Numbered from the stretch's first letter, positions 19,797 to 28,389 are shown. The stretch is 47,599 bases of DNA from Pseudomonadota bacterium (GCA_027621915.1 JAQCAD010000023.1:1-47599); one strand, 5' to 3'. Translations and numbers: made by a program. The notes: generated from the sequence alone by a model not told the origin.

Positions 19797-19812
19797 AGCG
19801 ACTTTGCCCGTT

Positions 19813-21135
19813 GTGAACCCTCCCGGTTCATCAAACACGCTCAACGACTGGCTGCCCTGGCTGGAAACGCTGTCGCCGCGCGAGATCGTGCTTGGCCTTG
19901 ACCGTGTGCATACAGTGCTTGGGCGACTTGATCTGCCTCGCCCATCATTGGTAATCAGTGTGGCGGGCACGAATGGCAAAGGTTCCTGTGCTGCAATGTT
20001 CGATTCTTTGCTTGGCAGGGGTGGAATGAAAACCGGTTGCTATACCTCACCGCATCTTAATTTTTACAATGAACGCATTCGCATTGATGGTAAGCCGGCT
20101 TCGGACGAACTCATTGTCACGGCGCTGGCGCATGTCGAGACTGTGCGTGGTGATGTCCCGTTGACTTTCTTTGAATTTGGCACGCTAGCGGCGCTGGCAG
20201 CGTTCGCTTCCGAGGGCGTTGATGCATGGATTCTCGAAGTTGGAATGGGGGGGCGACTGGACGCTGTCAATGCCATCGAGCCGGACGCAAGTTTGATAAC
20301 GAGCGTCTCGCTTGATCATTGCGCCTGGCTTGGCGACGACATTGAGTCTATAGCGACGGAGAAGGCGGGCGTCATGCGCGCATCCAAACCGACTATTTTC
20401 GGATCTCCGGAACTTCCTGCTGCGATTTCGGCTGTAGCGATGCGGCTTGGCACTGACCTCAGAGTTGCCGGGCGCGATTTTCGATTCGAAGAACACGAAG
20501 ACGACGCAGGCCAATGGTCATGGCAAGGCCGGCGAATCGTGAGGTCCGGATTACGGAGACCCGCATTAACTGGCCGAATACAACTGCAAAATGCAGCATC
20601 GGTACTGGCCGTGCTTGAGGCGTTGGAATTGGACGATTTGCTGGCGGTCGATCTAGTCAATGAGGCCTTGTCGACTGTCAGACTCGACGGTCGCTTTCAG
20701 ATTGTCGACGCTCAGAATCGCTGGATTCTTGATGTTGCTCATAACCCTGGCGCGTCGGTCGTTTTGGCAGATCGGCTTCGGGAACAGAAATTTAGAGGAA
20801 CGGTTACGGCCATCGTCGGCATGATGGCCGATAAAGACGTGGCGGGATTCGTTGCTCCGCTGCGGGACATCGTTGACACGTGGATTGCAGTGACTGTCAA
20901 TGGTTCTCGAGCTGAGTCAGCAAGCGTGCTTGCCCGGAAAATAGCGAATGAAAGTCAAAAGCCCTGTCGAATTGTGGAAAGTGCAACGGTTGCTTTTCAG
21001 CAGGCTGAAAATAACGCTGCGTCGAACGATGTTGTATTGGTTACCGGCTCGTTTTATCTTGTCGGTCCCGCGTTGGAGTGGCTGGCAGATCGGGGACAGA
21101 TTGTGCAAACAGAAGGGTTAGCAACCGGCCAATAA
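19813..21135 (+). CDS. folC: Folylpolyglutamate synthase / dihydrofolate synthase
   Basis: Adds glutamate to dihydropteroate and to folates. The P-loop SVAGTNGKGSC near residue 50 and the Mur-ligase-type segments EVGMGGRLDAVNAIEPD and DVAHNPGA are present. I place the start at the GTG 19813 (440 aa), 16 bases after the accD stop, because the sequence from there (NTLNDWLPWLETLSPREIVL) aligns with FolC N-termini. The open frame reaches 19741 inside accD, and TTG codons lie between, so the start is uncertain. Next to accD and dedD as in many Gammaproteobacteria. Confidence 0.94.
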   Translation: MNPPGSSNTLNDWLPWLETLSPREIVLGLDRVHTVLGRLDLPRPSLVISVAGTNGKGSCAAMFDSLLGRGGMKTGCYTSPHLNFYNERIRIDGKPASDELIVTALAHVETVRGDVPLTFFEFGTLAALAAFASEGVDAWILEVGMGGRLDAVNAIEPDASLITSVSLDHCAWLGDDIESIATEKAGVMRASKPTIFGSPELPAAISAVAMRLGTDLRVAGRDFRFEEHEDDAGQWSWQGRRIVRSGLRRPALTGRIQLQNAASVLAVLEALELDDLLAVDLVNEALSTVRLDGRFQIVDAQNRWILDVAHNPGASVVLADRLREQKFRGTVTAIVGMMADKDVAGFVAPLRDIVDTWIAVTVNGSRAESASVLARKIANESQKPCRIVESATVAFQQAENNAASNDVVLVTGSFYLVGPALEWLADRGQIVQTEGLATGQ

Positions 21136-21194
21136 AGCCGTATCATGCCGACCCGGGGAGTTCTCAGTGAAGCGGCTGGGTTATACTCGCGCGA

Positions 21195-21201
21195 AAGGGA
21201 G
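21195..21201 (+). promoter_or_regulatory. Shine-Dalgarno that selects a TTG start for dedD
   Basis: AAGGGAG lies six bases before an in-frame TTG (21208), but 18 bases before the first ATG (21220). Ideal SD spacing therefore points to the TTG as initiation codon. Confidence 0.6.
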
Positions 21202-21207
21202 CAAGCG

Positions 21208-21822
21208 TTGCTGCAAAACATGTCTGACAGGGCGGTGAAAGAGCGGGTTATCGGCGCGATCGTGCTCGTTGTTTTCGCAGTTCTGGTAGTCCCGGTATTT
21301 CTCGACGGTAAATCCGATCAGCAGGAAACCGTCAGTGCGGCCGTGACGCTTCCCGGACAAAATAACCAGGACCGAAAACAGCAGACGATTGTCCTTGATC
21401 GAAATCGGACTGAGCCGGTACCCGCTTCACAATTACCGACTCCCGCACCGATCGAAAAAGTTGATGTTTCAGAAACACTCACCATGGCGCCCGAAACGCC
21501 GCCTGCGCAAAAGCCTGTGGCGGCAGGTCAGACCAGCGACGCCCCGACCCCGGTTCGGACAGAGGCCGGGTCGGCTGCCACTTCGACAACCGGAATGTGG
21601 GCAGTCCAGCTAGGGAGTTTCTCGAATCAGGAAAACGCTGAGCGCCTTGCTGCTGGTCTGAGGGGTCAGGGCTATGCGGCGTTCCTGAGCCGGCTGGAAA
21701 CCGATTCGGGCGCGTTGCACCGGGTGCGCATCGGTCCGCAAAAAAATCGAGAGAGCGCGGAGGCAATCGCCGCTCAGCTGGGCAAGAGCGGCCATAACGG
21801 CCAGGTTGTTCCACACCCGTGA
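21208..21822 (+). CDS. dedD: SPOR-domain cell division protein DedD
   Basis: Inner-membrane septal protein that binds denuded glycan strands through its SPOR domain. 204 aa from the TTG start: a short cytoplasmic N-terminus (MSDRAVKERVIG from the next ATG), a transmembrane helix about 14-34 (AIVLVVFAVLVVPVFL), a Pro/Thr-rich periplasmic linker, and a SPOR domain about 125-204 (GMWAVQLGSFSNQENAERLA). The open frame extends back to 21145 without support. The position between folC and cvpA is the canonical dedD place. Confidence 0.9.
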   Translation: MLQNMSDRAVKERVIGAIVLVVFAVLVVPVFLDGKSDQQETVSAAVTLPGQNNQDRKQQTIVLDRNRTEPVPASQLPTPAPIEKVDVSETLTMAPETPPAQKPVAAGQTSDAPTPVRTEAGSAATSTTGMWAVQLGSFSNQENAERLAAGLRGQGYAAFLSRLETDSGALHRVRIGPQKNRESAEAIAAQLGKSGHNGQVVPHP

Positions 21823-21905
21823 GTGCGCGTGGCAAACTCCTGATAGAATCTTGCCAATTGTTCCATTGCGGCACCGCACCGGCCAAACCAAATGCTTAGT
21901 TTCTG

Positions 21906-22436
21906 ATGCCGATTGTCGACATAATTATTATCCTCGCGACGCTTGTTTCAGTTGTCATCGGTTGGTTCCGTGGCCTCATTAAAGAGGCGATCGCTATCGT
22001 ATCGCTGCTCGTGGCCATTTGGGCGGCAATGCATCTTGGTCCATACGCCGGAGGATGGCTGGGTGGAAATATCGATTCCACCGAGCTGCAGCTCTGGGCG
22101 GGGCGCTTTCTGATATTTGTTGTAATTCTCGCTTTGGGTGCACTGGTCGGATGGGGAATCTCCAAAATTGTGCACTTGTCCGGCCTGAGTGGAACAGACC
22201 GGGCGCTGGGCGGTTTTTTCGGCCTCGTGCGTTCCATATTGCTCGTCGGCGTTTTCGTTCTGGGGGGGCGGTATGCCGGGGCTGACGCCAATCTCTGGTG
22301 GAGGGAATCGAAACTGATCCCTTATGGCGAACACGTGGCGGACTGGATCATCGTAATGGCACCACGGGGCATAGAGATGCTCGATCCGAGCAATATGCCG
22401 CATGAGTTTCGCCTGAAAATTCCGAATGTAAACTGA
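21906..22436 (+). CDS. cvpA: CvpA family membrane protein
   Basis: Small integral membrane protein named from colicin V production; its general role is linked to envelope integrity. 176 aa with four hydrophobic segments (about 5-22, 28-45, 62-84, 100-120). The family motif GLSGTDRALGGFFGLVRSILLV is evident. It sits 28 bases upstream of purF, the conserved cvpA-purF arrangement. Confidence 0.92.
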   Translation: MPIVDIIIILATLVSVVIGWFRGLIKEAIAIVSLLVAIWAAMHLGPYAGGWLGGNIDSTELQLWAGRFLIFVVILALGALVGWGISKIVHLSGLSGTDRALGGFFGLVRSILLVGVFVLGGRYAGADANLWWRESKLIPYGEHVADWIIVMAPRGIEMLDPSNMPHEFRLKIPNVN

Positions 22437-22464
22437 GTTAGTCGAAAAGGATTTGTGAATCAAT

Positions 22465-24006
22465 ATGTGTGGCATCGTCGGAATTGTTGGAAAAAAGCCA
22501 GTCAACCAGTCGATTTACGATGCGCTTACAGTGCTGCAGCACCGTGGTCAGGACGCCGCTGGCATCGTTACCTGGGGTGATGATGGTCTGAAAATCAGAA
22601 AGAGCAATGGTCTGGTTCGCGATGTTTTTCGTCACCGCCACATGAGGAACCTGACGGGCAATGTCGGTATGGGGCACGTCCGCTACCCAACGGCCGGATC
22701 ATCAAAATCATCAGAGGCGCAGCCTTTTTACGTCAATTCGCCGTATGGCATTTGTCTCGCGCACAACGGAAATCTGACCAATCACAAAGAGCTTGCGGAC
22801 CTTTTGACTCGCGAGGATCGGCGTCATTTGAACACAGGATCCGATTCTGAAGTCCTGCTGAATGTGTTTGCCCATGAATTGCAGAATCTGGAAGACGGCC
22901 GACCGATGGTGGAGCAGATATTTGCTGCCATTGAAGCAGTCCACAATCGATGTTCAGGCGGATATGCGGTGGTAGCGATGATCGTCGGTTACGGAATCGT
23001 AGCTTTCCGTGACCCCAACGCGATCCGGCCGATAATGGTTGGTGAACGTGAAACACTGGCAGGCACGGAATTCATGGTGGCGTCGGAAAGCGTCGCAATG
23101 ACAACGCTGGGTTTTAAAAGCGTTCGAGATCTCGGACCAGGCGAGGCAATCTTTATTTCAAACGACGGTGTCTTGCACAGTCGACAGTATTCCGGTGCCA
23201 CCAGTTACTCCCCATGCATTTTCGAGTTTGTCTATTTCGCACGGCCAGATTCGATTATCGACAAACTGTCTGTCTACAAGGCGCGATTGCGAATGGGCGA
23301 GCAGCTGGCCGGGCAGATCGTCAGAGAGTGGCCGGATCACGATATTGATGTCGTGATACCGATTCCGGACACCAGCCGCACGGCGGCCGTGCAGGTTGCC
23401 TACCACCTGGGCGTCAAATATCGCGAAGGGTTTATCAAAAATCGGTACATCGGCAGGACTTTCATCATGCCGGGGCAGGCGGAGCGAACGCAATCTGTGC
23501 GGCGCAAACTCAATGCAATCGATCTCGAGTTCCGCGGCAAGAATGTACTGCTGGTGGACGATTCGATTGTCCGTGGCACGACGTCACGACAAATCATAAA
23601 AATGGCGCGCGAGGCTGGCGCAAGGCGAGTGTATTTCGCGTCGGCGGCGCCGCCAGTCAGATTTCCGAACGTCTACGGTATCGACATGCCGGCAGCTTCA
23701 GAGCTGATTGCGAATGGCCGCACAGTGAAACAAATCGAGGAACTGATCGGTGCCGACCGCCTGATATACCAGGATCTGCATGGCCTGATTCGCTCGGTAA
23801 GGCACGATAATTCCGAAATACGGAATTTCGATACATCGTGCTTTTCCGGGGAGTACGTTACCGACGACGTAACGCCCGCCTATCTTCACGCTCTTGAGAC
23901 TGCGAGATCCGACGAAGCGAAATTCCATAAGAACTCCAAGCGAACAGTGCGAGAGCTGGTCGTCGGGGATGAACCCAAGGGGGCCGGTCGCGCTGTCAGC
24001 GTGTGA
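22465..24006 (+). CDS. purF: Amidophosphoribosyltransferase
   Basis: First committed step of purine synthesis: PRPP plus glutamine to 5-phosphoribosylamine. 513 aa (E. coli 505). The N-terminal nucleophile cysteine follows the initiator methionine (MCGIVGIVG), with the glutaminase domain about 2-235. The PRPP-binding motif [15 protein letters not shown] lies at about 365-380. The sequence begins directly at the Ntn cysteine, so this is the non-iron-sulfur E. coli type without propeptide. Confidence 0.97.
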   Translation: MCGIVGIVGKKPVNQSIYDALTVLQHRGQDAAGIVTWGDDGLKIRKSNGLVRDVFRHRHMRNLTGNVGMGHVRYPTAGSSKSSEAQPFYVNSPYGICLAHNGNLTNHKELADLLTREDRRHLNTGSDSEVLLNVFAHELQNLEDGRPMVEQIFAAIEAVHNRCSGGYAVVAMIVGYGIVAFRDPNAIRPIMVGERETLAGTEFMVASESVAMTTLGFKSVRDLGPGEAIFISNDGVLHSRQYSGATSYSPCIFEFVYFARPDSIIDKLSVYKARLRMGEQLAGQIVREWPDHDIDVVIPIPDTSRTAAVQVAYHLGVKYREGFIKNRYIGRTFIMPGQAERTQSVRRKLNAIDLEFRGKNVLLVDDSIVRGTTSRQIIKMAREAGARRVYFASAAPPVRFPNVYGIDMPAASELIANGRTVKQIEELIGADRLIYQDLHGLIRSVRHDNSEIRNFDTSCFSGEYVTDDVTPAYLHALETARSDEAKFHKNSKRTVRELVVGDEPKGAGRAVSV

Positions 24007-24063
24007 GTCAGGGGAGTCGATCGTCCACTGCGGAATCGGCCGGAAAACAGGAAGGCCGCCGGC

Positions 24064-25266
24064 ATGAGCATAAAAGTCATGATTATTGACGGGCAGGCCG
24101 ATTTCCGGTCCTTGCTCATGCACCATGTGACGACGCATTGGCCGGATGCAATCATCTCCGCATACGATCCTGTCGCTGCGGGTCAGCTTCCTCGTGAATT
24201 CTCGGGTGCCGGTAACGACATCATCCTGCTTGGTGATAGTCAGGGTGACAAGGATCCAATTCTGACCTTGCGTCAGTTCGCCAAGAAGCCGACTTTTCCG
24301 GCTGTAATCTATTTCGGTGACGACAATAAAGTGCAGGCTCTGTCAGCGGGCGCCACCGCCTATTTCCAGAGGGACAATATTCGACACAACGCATTTATCG
24401 TGCACGTGAGCGACATTCTTCGAAACCGACAGCGCGTCGCCTCGACAGATTCATTATTTGTCGGCGACATGGCAACCGGCATTCATCCGCTGATCAAGGG
24501 CTATCGATTCCTCAAACGTCTTGCGGTCAGCGAACACTCCGCAGTTTATGTGGCCAGGAAGGAGTCGGTCGACGTCAACATGGTGCTAAAAGTGTTGCGA
24601 CAAGTGCCGGATGTATCGGACGGATTGGGTGCCTTCGATCGATTCCTGCAGGAATACGAGATGATCGCCGGGTTGCATCATCCAAACATTGTCAAGATTT
24701 ACGACCTCGGCGTGAGCGATGACCACGCCCACATCGCGATGGAGTACGTTCCGGGCGGAGACCTCAGGAAACGGATAGACGAGGGGATATTGCAGGCCGA
24801 TGCGGTTGAGTACATGAGACAGATCGCCAGCGCGCTTTCGAAATTACATTCATTAGGAATCCTTCACCGCGATCTCAAACCCGGGAACATCATGGTGCGG
24901 GATGACAACACGCTGGTACTGATCGATTTCGGGCTGGCCAAACGAATGCGCCTTGAACAGGAGATCACCGGCAATGGCGAGATTTTCGGTACGCCGTATT
25001 ATATGAGTCCTGAGCAGGGTCACGCCGGCGATGTTGATGAACGCAGTGATATTTATGCGTTAGGTGTGATTTTTTATGAGATGTTAACCGGGAAAAAGCC
25101 CTACCTGGGGCCCGACGCGATGAGCATTATCCTAAAACACACGAAGGCACCGGTCCCAATACTCCCGCATCGACTCAGTCAGTATCAGGCGCTGTTGAAC
25201 ATGCTGCTTGCCAAGCGGCCACAGGATCGCCTCCAGTCGGCAAAAGAGGTGCTCGATTGGCTGTAG
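24064..25266 (+). CDS. Pseudo-receiver / Hanks-type Ser/Thr protein kinase fusion
   Basis: Predicted cytoplasmic serine/threonine kinase fused to an N-terminal receiver-like domain. 400 aa. Residues 1-125 look like a CheY fold (MIIDGQADFRSLL, NDIILLGDSQG), but the acidic pair is DG and glycine occupies the phospho-acceptor position, so classic phosphorylation is doubtful. Kinase domain about 146-400: catalytic lysine K176, HRDLKPGN with D270 and N275, DFG with D288, and GTPYYMSPE. The glycine loop is atypical (LAVSEHSAVYVA), as in some bacterial kinases that remain active. There is no transmembrane or PASTA segment. An AGGAAGG Shine-Dalgarno lies 8 bases before the ATG. The stop overlaps the miaE start, so the two are coupled. 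Its substrate is unknown. Confidence 0.88.
   Translation: MSIKVMIIDGQADFRSLLMHHVTTHWPDAIISAYDPVAAGQLPREFSGAGNDIILLGDSQGDKDPILTLRQFAKKPTFPAVIYFGDDNKVQALSAGATAYFQRDNIRHNAFIVHVSDILRNRQRVASTDSLFVGDMATGIHPLIKGYRFLKRLAVSEHSAVYVARKESVDVNMVLKVLRQVPDVSDGLGAFDRFLQEYEMIAGLHHPNIVKIYDLGVSDDHAHIAMEYVPGGDLRKRIDEGILQADAVEYMRQIASALSKLHSLGILHRDLKPGNIMVRDDNTLVLIDFGLAKRMRLEQEITGNGEIFGTPYYMSPEQGHAGDVDERSDIYALGVIFYEMLTGKKPYLGPDAMSIILKHTKAPVPILPHRLSQYQALLNMLLAKRPQDRLQSAKEVLDWL
25244..25251 (+). promoter_or_regulatory. Shine-Dalgarno for miaE inside the kinase gene
   Basis: AAGAGGTG, five bases before an in-frame TTG at 25257, within the last codons of the kinase gene. It is a strong match to the anti-SD sequence and supports the TTG start and translational coupling. 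Confidence 0.65.
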
Positions 25267-25919
25267 CATCTGTCCCGGAAACTGTTGCTGATTTTCTCGA
25301 TACGCACACGCCACCAGAGTGGGTCGCAGAGGCGTGTCGACGATTACCGGAGCTTCTGCACGACCATGCCAACTGCGAGCTGAAAGCTGCGTCGACAGCG
25401 TTGGGCATTATCTATCGATATCCGGACAGGGCGTTGCTGGCGCACCGAATGTCGCGCCTCGCGCGCGAAGAATTGCGTCATTTTGAGCAGGTTAGAAAGA
25501 TGCTTTCAGAAATGTCGATTCCATTTGAGCACCTCTCAGCGTCGCGATATGCAGGCACACTTCGCCGTGAAGTCAGGGACAGGGAGCCACAACGCTTGCT
25601 GGACTTGCTGCTGGTTGGTGCGCTGATAGAGGCGCGCTCATGCGAGAGATTCGCGGCGCTCGTGCCCCATCTCCCAAATGAAATTGGCAATTTTTATGCG
25701 GGCCTGCTGGCTTCTGAGGCCAGGCACTTTGAGCAATATCTGGCGTTTGCCCGCGAAGAGTGTGATGTTGACGATGATGTGTTCGAAGAACGGCTGGCAA
25801 AACTCAAAAAAATTGAGGCTGACCTGATATCTGCACCGGATAGTCAGTTCAGGTTTCATTCTGGAGTCCCCAGCTCGCGCGAACCGGCTTCTGATCATTT
25901 TCCGGTCGGCGCAGACTGA
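25257..25919 (+). CDS. miaE: tRNA 2-methylthio-N6-isopentenyladenosine37 hydroxylase
   Basis: Di-iron monooxygenase that hydroxylates ms2i6A37 to ms2io6A37 in tRNAs reading UNN codons. 220 aa, ferritin-like helical bundle. The iron ligands can be read as E41 (CELKAA), E72 and H75 (EELRHF), E125 (IEARSCERF), and E154 and H157 (SEARHFEQY), matching the duplicated E...ExxH pattern. It starts at a TTG and overlaps the kinase gene by 10 bases. miaA and miaB, which make its substrate, are not in this window. Confidence 0.92.
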   Translation: MAVASVPETVADFLDTHTPPEWVAEACRRLPELLHDHANCELKAASTALGIIYRYPDRALLAHRMSRLAREELRHFEQVRKMLSEMSIPFEHLSASRYAGTLRREVRDREPQRLLDLLLVGALIEARSCERFAALVPHLPNEIGNFYAGLLASEARHFEQYLAFAREECDVDDDVFEERLAKLKKIEADLISAPDSQFRFHSGVPSSREPASDHFPVGAD

Positions 25920-25957
25920 TCGTCAGTGCCAAGAACGGAGCCTGAGATGCAAAAATA

Positions 25958-26680
25958 TCAGCGTGCGAGCGAACTCAAAACCGGCCCGTTCCGGTCCCAG
26001 CGGACCACACTGCCGTGCTCGTACCAGTCACCGAGTACGATCCGCCTGGCTTGCTTGCCGTCAACCTCTATTTCATGCACGGCTGGTCGGTGAGTATGTC
26101 CGTGCAGCATGAGTGTTACATTTGCCTGCCGGAGCGCTGATTTGATCGCGGCCTGATTGACGTCAGTGATTGCCTGGTCGATGTTGTCGCCGTGCGCTTT
26201 GCTGTCAGCACGTGCCTGCTCGGAAAACGAAATTCTTTCTTCCAGTGACCTGGTCAACATCGTGGCCTGCCATTTCGGATCGCGAGTCATTTTTCGAACC
26301 GCCTGATACTGGATATCGTCGGTGCAGTAGATATCTCCATGGCTGAGCAAAACGTTTTCGCCGTGAACTTCGACGATGTAGGGATCTGTCAGAATAGTAA
26401 TCCCGGTTTCGTCGGCGAAATCCTGACCAATCATGAAGTCGCGATTGCCATGCATGAAAAATACAGGAATGTTTTTCTTCGTCAGCTTGCGAAGGCCCTG
26501 TTTAATCCATGCATAGTGTTCATTGGGATCGTCGTCGCCGACCCAGAATTCGAACAAATCACCGAGAATATAAAGCGCATCGGCGTTTAGCGCCTCGGTT
26601 TCCAGGAACTGAAGAAACTGATTCGCAATATCTGGCCTGTCGACCTCAATGTGGAGGTCGGAAACAAAGAGTGTTGTCAC
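25958..26680 (-). CDS. lpxH: UDP-2,3-diacylglucosamine diphosphatase
   Basis: Lipid A pathway enzyme that hydrolyses UDP-2,3-diacylglucosamine to lipid X and UMP at the inner membrane. 240 aa (E. coli 240). The calcineurin-like metal ligands are visible: D8 and H10 in SDLHIE, D41 in LGDLFEFW, N79 in HGNRDF, H114 in LLSHGD, and the HGHTHRP pair. It follows the cyclophilin gene on the minus strand with a six-base gap, as in Pseudomonas, and is convergent with miaE. Confidence 0.95.
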   Translation of the reverse strand: MTTLFVSDLHIEVDRPDIANQFLQFLETEALNADALYILGDLFEFWVGDDDPNEHYAWIKQGLRKLTKKNIPVFFMHGNRDFMIGQDFADETGITILTDPYIVEVHGENVLLSHGDIYCTDDIQYQAVRKMTRDPKWQATMLTRSLEERISFSEQARADSKAHGDNIDQAITDVNQAAIKSALRQANVTLMLHGHTHRPAVHEIEVDGKQARRIVLGDWYEHGSVVRWDRNGPVLSSLAR

Positions 26681-26686
26681 CTTTGG

Positions 26687-27262
26687 CTACTCGAAATTGA
26701 AGCGAAATGCCTTTTTTATGACAATTGGAACGTTCGGGACATCCGATGAAAACTGCCCCTGCGGGCCGGTTCGTACTTCCCCAATGGTTTTGACCACATC
26801 CATTCCTTCGACGACATTACCGAAAACAGCGTAACCCCAGCGATCTCGTTGCGGGTCCAGCGCTTTATTGTCTTCAAGATTAATAAAGAACTGCGCGCCT
26901 GCCGTATGCGGGCTTTCCAGTCTTGCCATTGCAATAGTTCCGCGCACGTTACTTAAACCATTGCCGGATTCATTGACGATGAAATCACCAGTTTCCCTCA
27001 GCTGTAGTCCGGGCGTGTAGCCGCCGCCCTGAATCATGAAATCCTTGATTACACGATGAAAAACTGTGCCGTCATAATAGCCTTCATCGACCAGTTTCAG
27101 GAAATTCGCCACAGTAATTGGGGCGCGTCGACCATCGAGTTCGACAACGATGTCTCCCTCCGTGGTTTCGAACTTGATATACGGGTGCGGCGGTACCGCA
27201 ACCTGTGATTGAGTGATGGGTGCCAGGGCGAGGATCAAGACAGTCAAAAAAAACTTTTTCAT
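26687..27262 (-). CDS. ppiA: Secreted cyclophilin-type peptidyl-prolyl isomerase
   Basis: Periplasmic peptidyl-prolyl cis-trans isomerase. From the ATG at 27262 it is 191 aa with a signal peptide (MKKFFLTVLILALAPITQ) followed by the cyclophilin core: FHRVIKDFMIQGGG, GTIAMARLESPHTAGAQFFIN and YAVFGNVVEGMDVV. The upstream open frame to 27484 only reads through spacer. The symbol is by function and signal peptide; a PpiB-like assignment is possible if the leader is not used. First gene of a pair with lpxH. Confidence 0.88.
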   Translation of the reverse strand: MKKFFLTVLILALAPITQSQVAVPPHPYIKFETTEGDIVVELDGRRAPITVANFLKLVDEGYYDGTVFHRVIKDFMIQGGGYTPGLQLRETGDFIVNESGNGLSNVRGTIAMARLESPHTAGAQFFINLEDNKALDPQRDRWGYAVFGNVVEGMDVVKTIGEVRTGPQGQFSSDVPNVPIVIKKAFRFNFE

Positions 27263-27379
27263 AGGAATCTCTGGTGTGAACTGTGGGTCACACGATACCA
27301 AAGCCGATGCGCCCACTAAAGCTCGGTCTACGTGGCGGACACCGGTTGAACCGCTATATTCTCGAATTGGCCAAGCAGA

Positions 27380-27408
27380 TTGACTGCCTGGGTACCCAGC
27401 CGTATTAT
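27380..27408 (+). promoter_or_regulatory. Sigma-70 promoter of the tRNA-Pro/Arg cluster
   Basis: TTGACT (27380-27385) and TATTAT (27403-27408) are separated by exactly 17 bases and followed by a GC-rich discriminator (CGTGCCCCCGCC), as expected for a stringently controlled stable-RNA promoter. The first tRNA begins 48 bases downstream. This accounts for the otherwise empty 27263-27456 stretch. Confidence 0.8.
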
Positions 27409-27456
27409 CGTGCCCCCGCCGGGCCCTGGTCTCAAGCGGGGGAAGGATTCTGGAAT

Positions 27457-27533
27457 CGGGGCATGGCGCAGCCTGGTAGCGCATCTGCTTTGGGAGCAGA
27501 GGGTCGGGAGTTCGAATCTCTCTGCCCCGACCA
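27457..27533 (+). tRNA. tRNA-Pro (anticodon TGG)
   Basis: 77-base cloverleaf with acceptor arms CGGGGCA/TGCCCCG, a discriminator A and an encoded CCA. The anticodon loop CTTTGGGA region puts TGG at 27491-27493. The T-arm GGTTCGAATC-like segment reads GAGTTCGAATCTC. First tRNA of the cluster upstream of tig. Confidence 0.97.
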
Positions 27534-27563
27534 TGAATTGCTGAGTAATTTGGTAGCGAATTT

Positions 27564-27640
27564 GCGCCCGTAGCTCAATCGGATAGAGCACTGGCCTTCT
27601 AAGCCAGATGTTGCAGGTTCGAGTCCTGCCGGGCGCGCCA
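27564..27640 (+). tRNA. tRNA-Arg (anticodon TCT)
   Basis: 77 bases; acceptor GCGCCCG/CGGGCGC, discriminator G, encoded CCA. Anticodon stem CTGGC/GCCAG with loop CTTCTAA gives TCT, reading AGA/AGG. Followed at once by a CTCCCT/AGGGAG hairpin (27645-27667) that may guide 3' processing. Confidence 0.97.
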
Positions 27641-27666
27641 AATCCTCCCTCGAAGCGTGCCAGGGA

Positions 27667-27699
27667 GAAGTTGGTTGGTGAGGATTTATCTTTAGTGCA
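27667..27699 (-). repeat. ACTAAAGAT dispersed repeat, copy 1
   Basis: Read on the minus strand it matches the copy at 46147-46179 at 27 of 33 positions, sharing ACTAAAGAT and an AATCC-CACC-ACCAA core. The plus-strand reading includes GGATTTATCTTTAGTGCA. It lies just after the hairpin behind tRNA-Arg. Confidence 0.7.
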
Positions 27700-27825
27700 G
27701 GGATATATTGGGTACAAAGACCAGCCATGGTGCCGAATGAAAGTACATGGCGATCTGTGAAAACCTGCCTTTAGTGATGTCTTGTTTGAACTGCGATGAC
27801 CAGCCGCAATGTTGAACGAAGGTCA

Positions 27826-27855
27826 GACTGTTGGTGAGGATTTATCTTTAGTGCA
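27826..27855 (-). repeat. ACTAAAGAT dispersed repeat, copy 2
   Basis: Same 18-mer GGATTTATCTTTAGTGCA as copy 1 (here 27838-27855), followed like copy 1 by GGATAT-n-TGGGTAC-n-AAGACCAGC. The similar downstream tails show a unit of roughly 60-100 bases repeated between the tRNA genes. Confidence 0.7.
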
Positions 27856-27942
27856 CGGATATTCTGGGTACGAAGACCAGCGTCGGTGCAAAACGAGGGT
27901 TACTGGCGAAGTTGATATTCGTCGGTACAATACAACGATTAT

Positions 27943-28019
27943 GGTGGGCGTAGCTCAGTTGGTAGAGCCCCGGATTGTGATTCCGGTCGTCGTGGGTTCG
28001 AGTCCCATCGTCCACCCCA
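27943..28019 (+). tRNA. tRNA-His (anticodon GTG)
   Basis: Acceptor GTGGGCG/CGTCCAC with the histidine-specific extra G at -1 (27943) opposite C73, and an encoded CCA. Anticodon GTG at 27977-27979. The T-arm GGGTTCGAGTCCC is canonical. A TCTCCC/GGGAGA hairpin (28023-28047) follows, paralogous to the one after tRNA-Arg. Confidence 0.97.
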
Positions 28020-28045
28020 AATTCTCCCTCGTCGTGCTAGTGGGA

Positions 28046-28078
28046 GAGGTCGGTCGGTGAGAATTTATCTTTAGTGCA
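28046..28078 (-). repeat. ACTAAAGAT dispersed repeat, copy 3
   Basis: Contains GAATTTATCTTTAGTGCA, one base different from copies 1 and 2, in the same position relative to the hairpin after tRNA-His as copy 1 has after tRNA-Arg. A partial fourth unit (CAGCCGCGATGACGAACAAGG, then AAATTTATCTTG) continues to about 28148. Confidence 0.65.
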
Positions 28079-28247
28079 TTATATTTATTGGCACGATGAT
28101 CAGCCGCGATGACGAACAAGGGTGATTGGCTGGTGCAAATTTATCTTGAACCGGCCGTCTTTCTTGGCAATCTGAACGCCTCAGATGACGAGCGATCGAT
28201 AAGGTTTTAGATGGCGTGTTTCAGGGGAGCGGCGATTCTTAGCGGCG

Positions 28248-28280
28248 ACACTAAAGATCGATCTGCGCCCAGCAATGCAG
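28248..28280 (+). repeat. ACTAAAGAT dispersed repeat, copy 4, upstream of tRNA-Lys
   Basis: Opposite orientation to copies 1-3. Its ACTAAAGATC is followed 56 bases later by the first base of tRNA-Lys. The copy at 46147 has the same spacing (55 bases) to an identical GGGCCTTT, so the two flanks look paralogous. Confidence 0.6.
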
Positions 28281-28306
28281 TTTCTAATCCATCCATAGGG
28301 CGGATT

Positions 28307-28382
28307 GGGCCTTTAGCTCAGTTGGTAGAGCAGGAGACTCTTAATCTCTTGGTCCGGGGTTCGAGCCCCCGAGGGCCCACCA
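28307..28382 (+). tRNA. tRNA-Lys (anticodon CTT)
   Basis: 76 bases; acceptor GGGCCTT/AGGGCCC with a T-G pair, discriminator A, encoded CCA. Anticodon stem GAGA/TCTC with loop CTCTTAA gives CTT, reading AAG. A TTT-anticodon lysine tRNA is expected elsewhere in the genome. pdxH ends eight bases downstream on the opposite strand. Confidence 0.96.
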
Positions 28383-28389
28383 ATTTTTC

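Noticed and set aside
24064-24440. Treating the kinase N-terminus as a functional response regulator
   Set aside because: The acidic pair and phospho-acceptor positions are not conserved (DG, and G in place of D), so only a receiver-like fold is claimed.
27328-27728. Minus-strand open frames across tRNA-Pro and tRNA-Arg
   Set aside because: They are antisense to tRNA genes and spacers; peptides such as those containing GAERFELPTL are well-known false translations of tRNA antisense.
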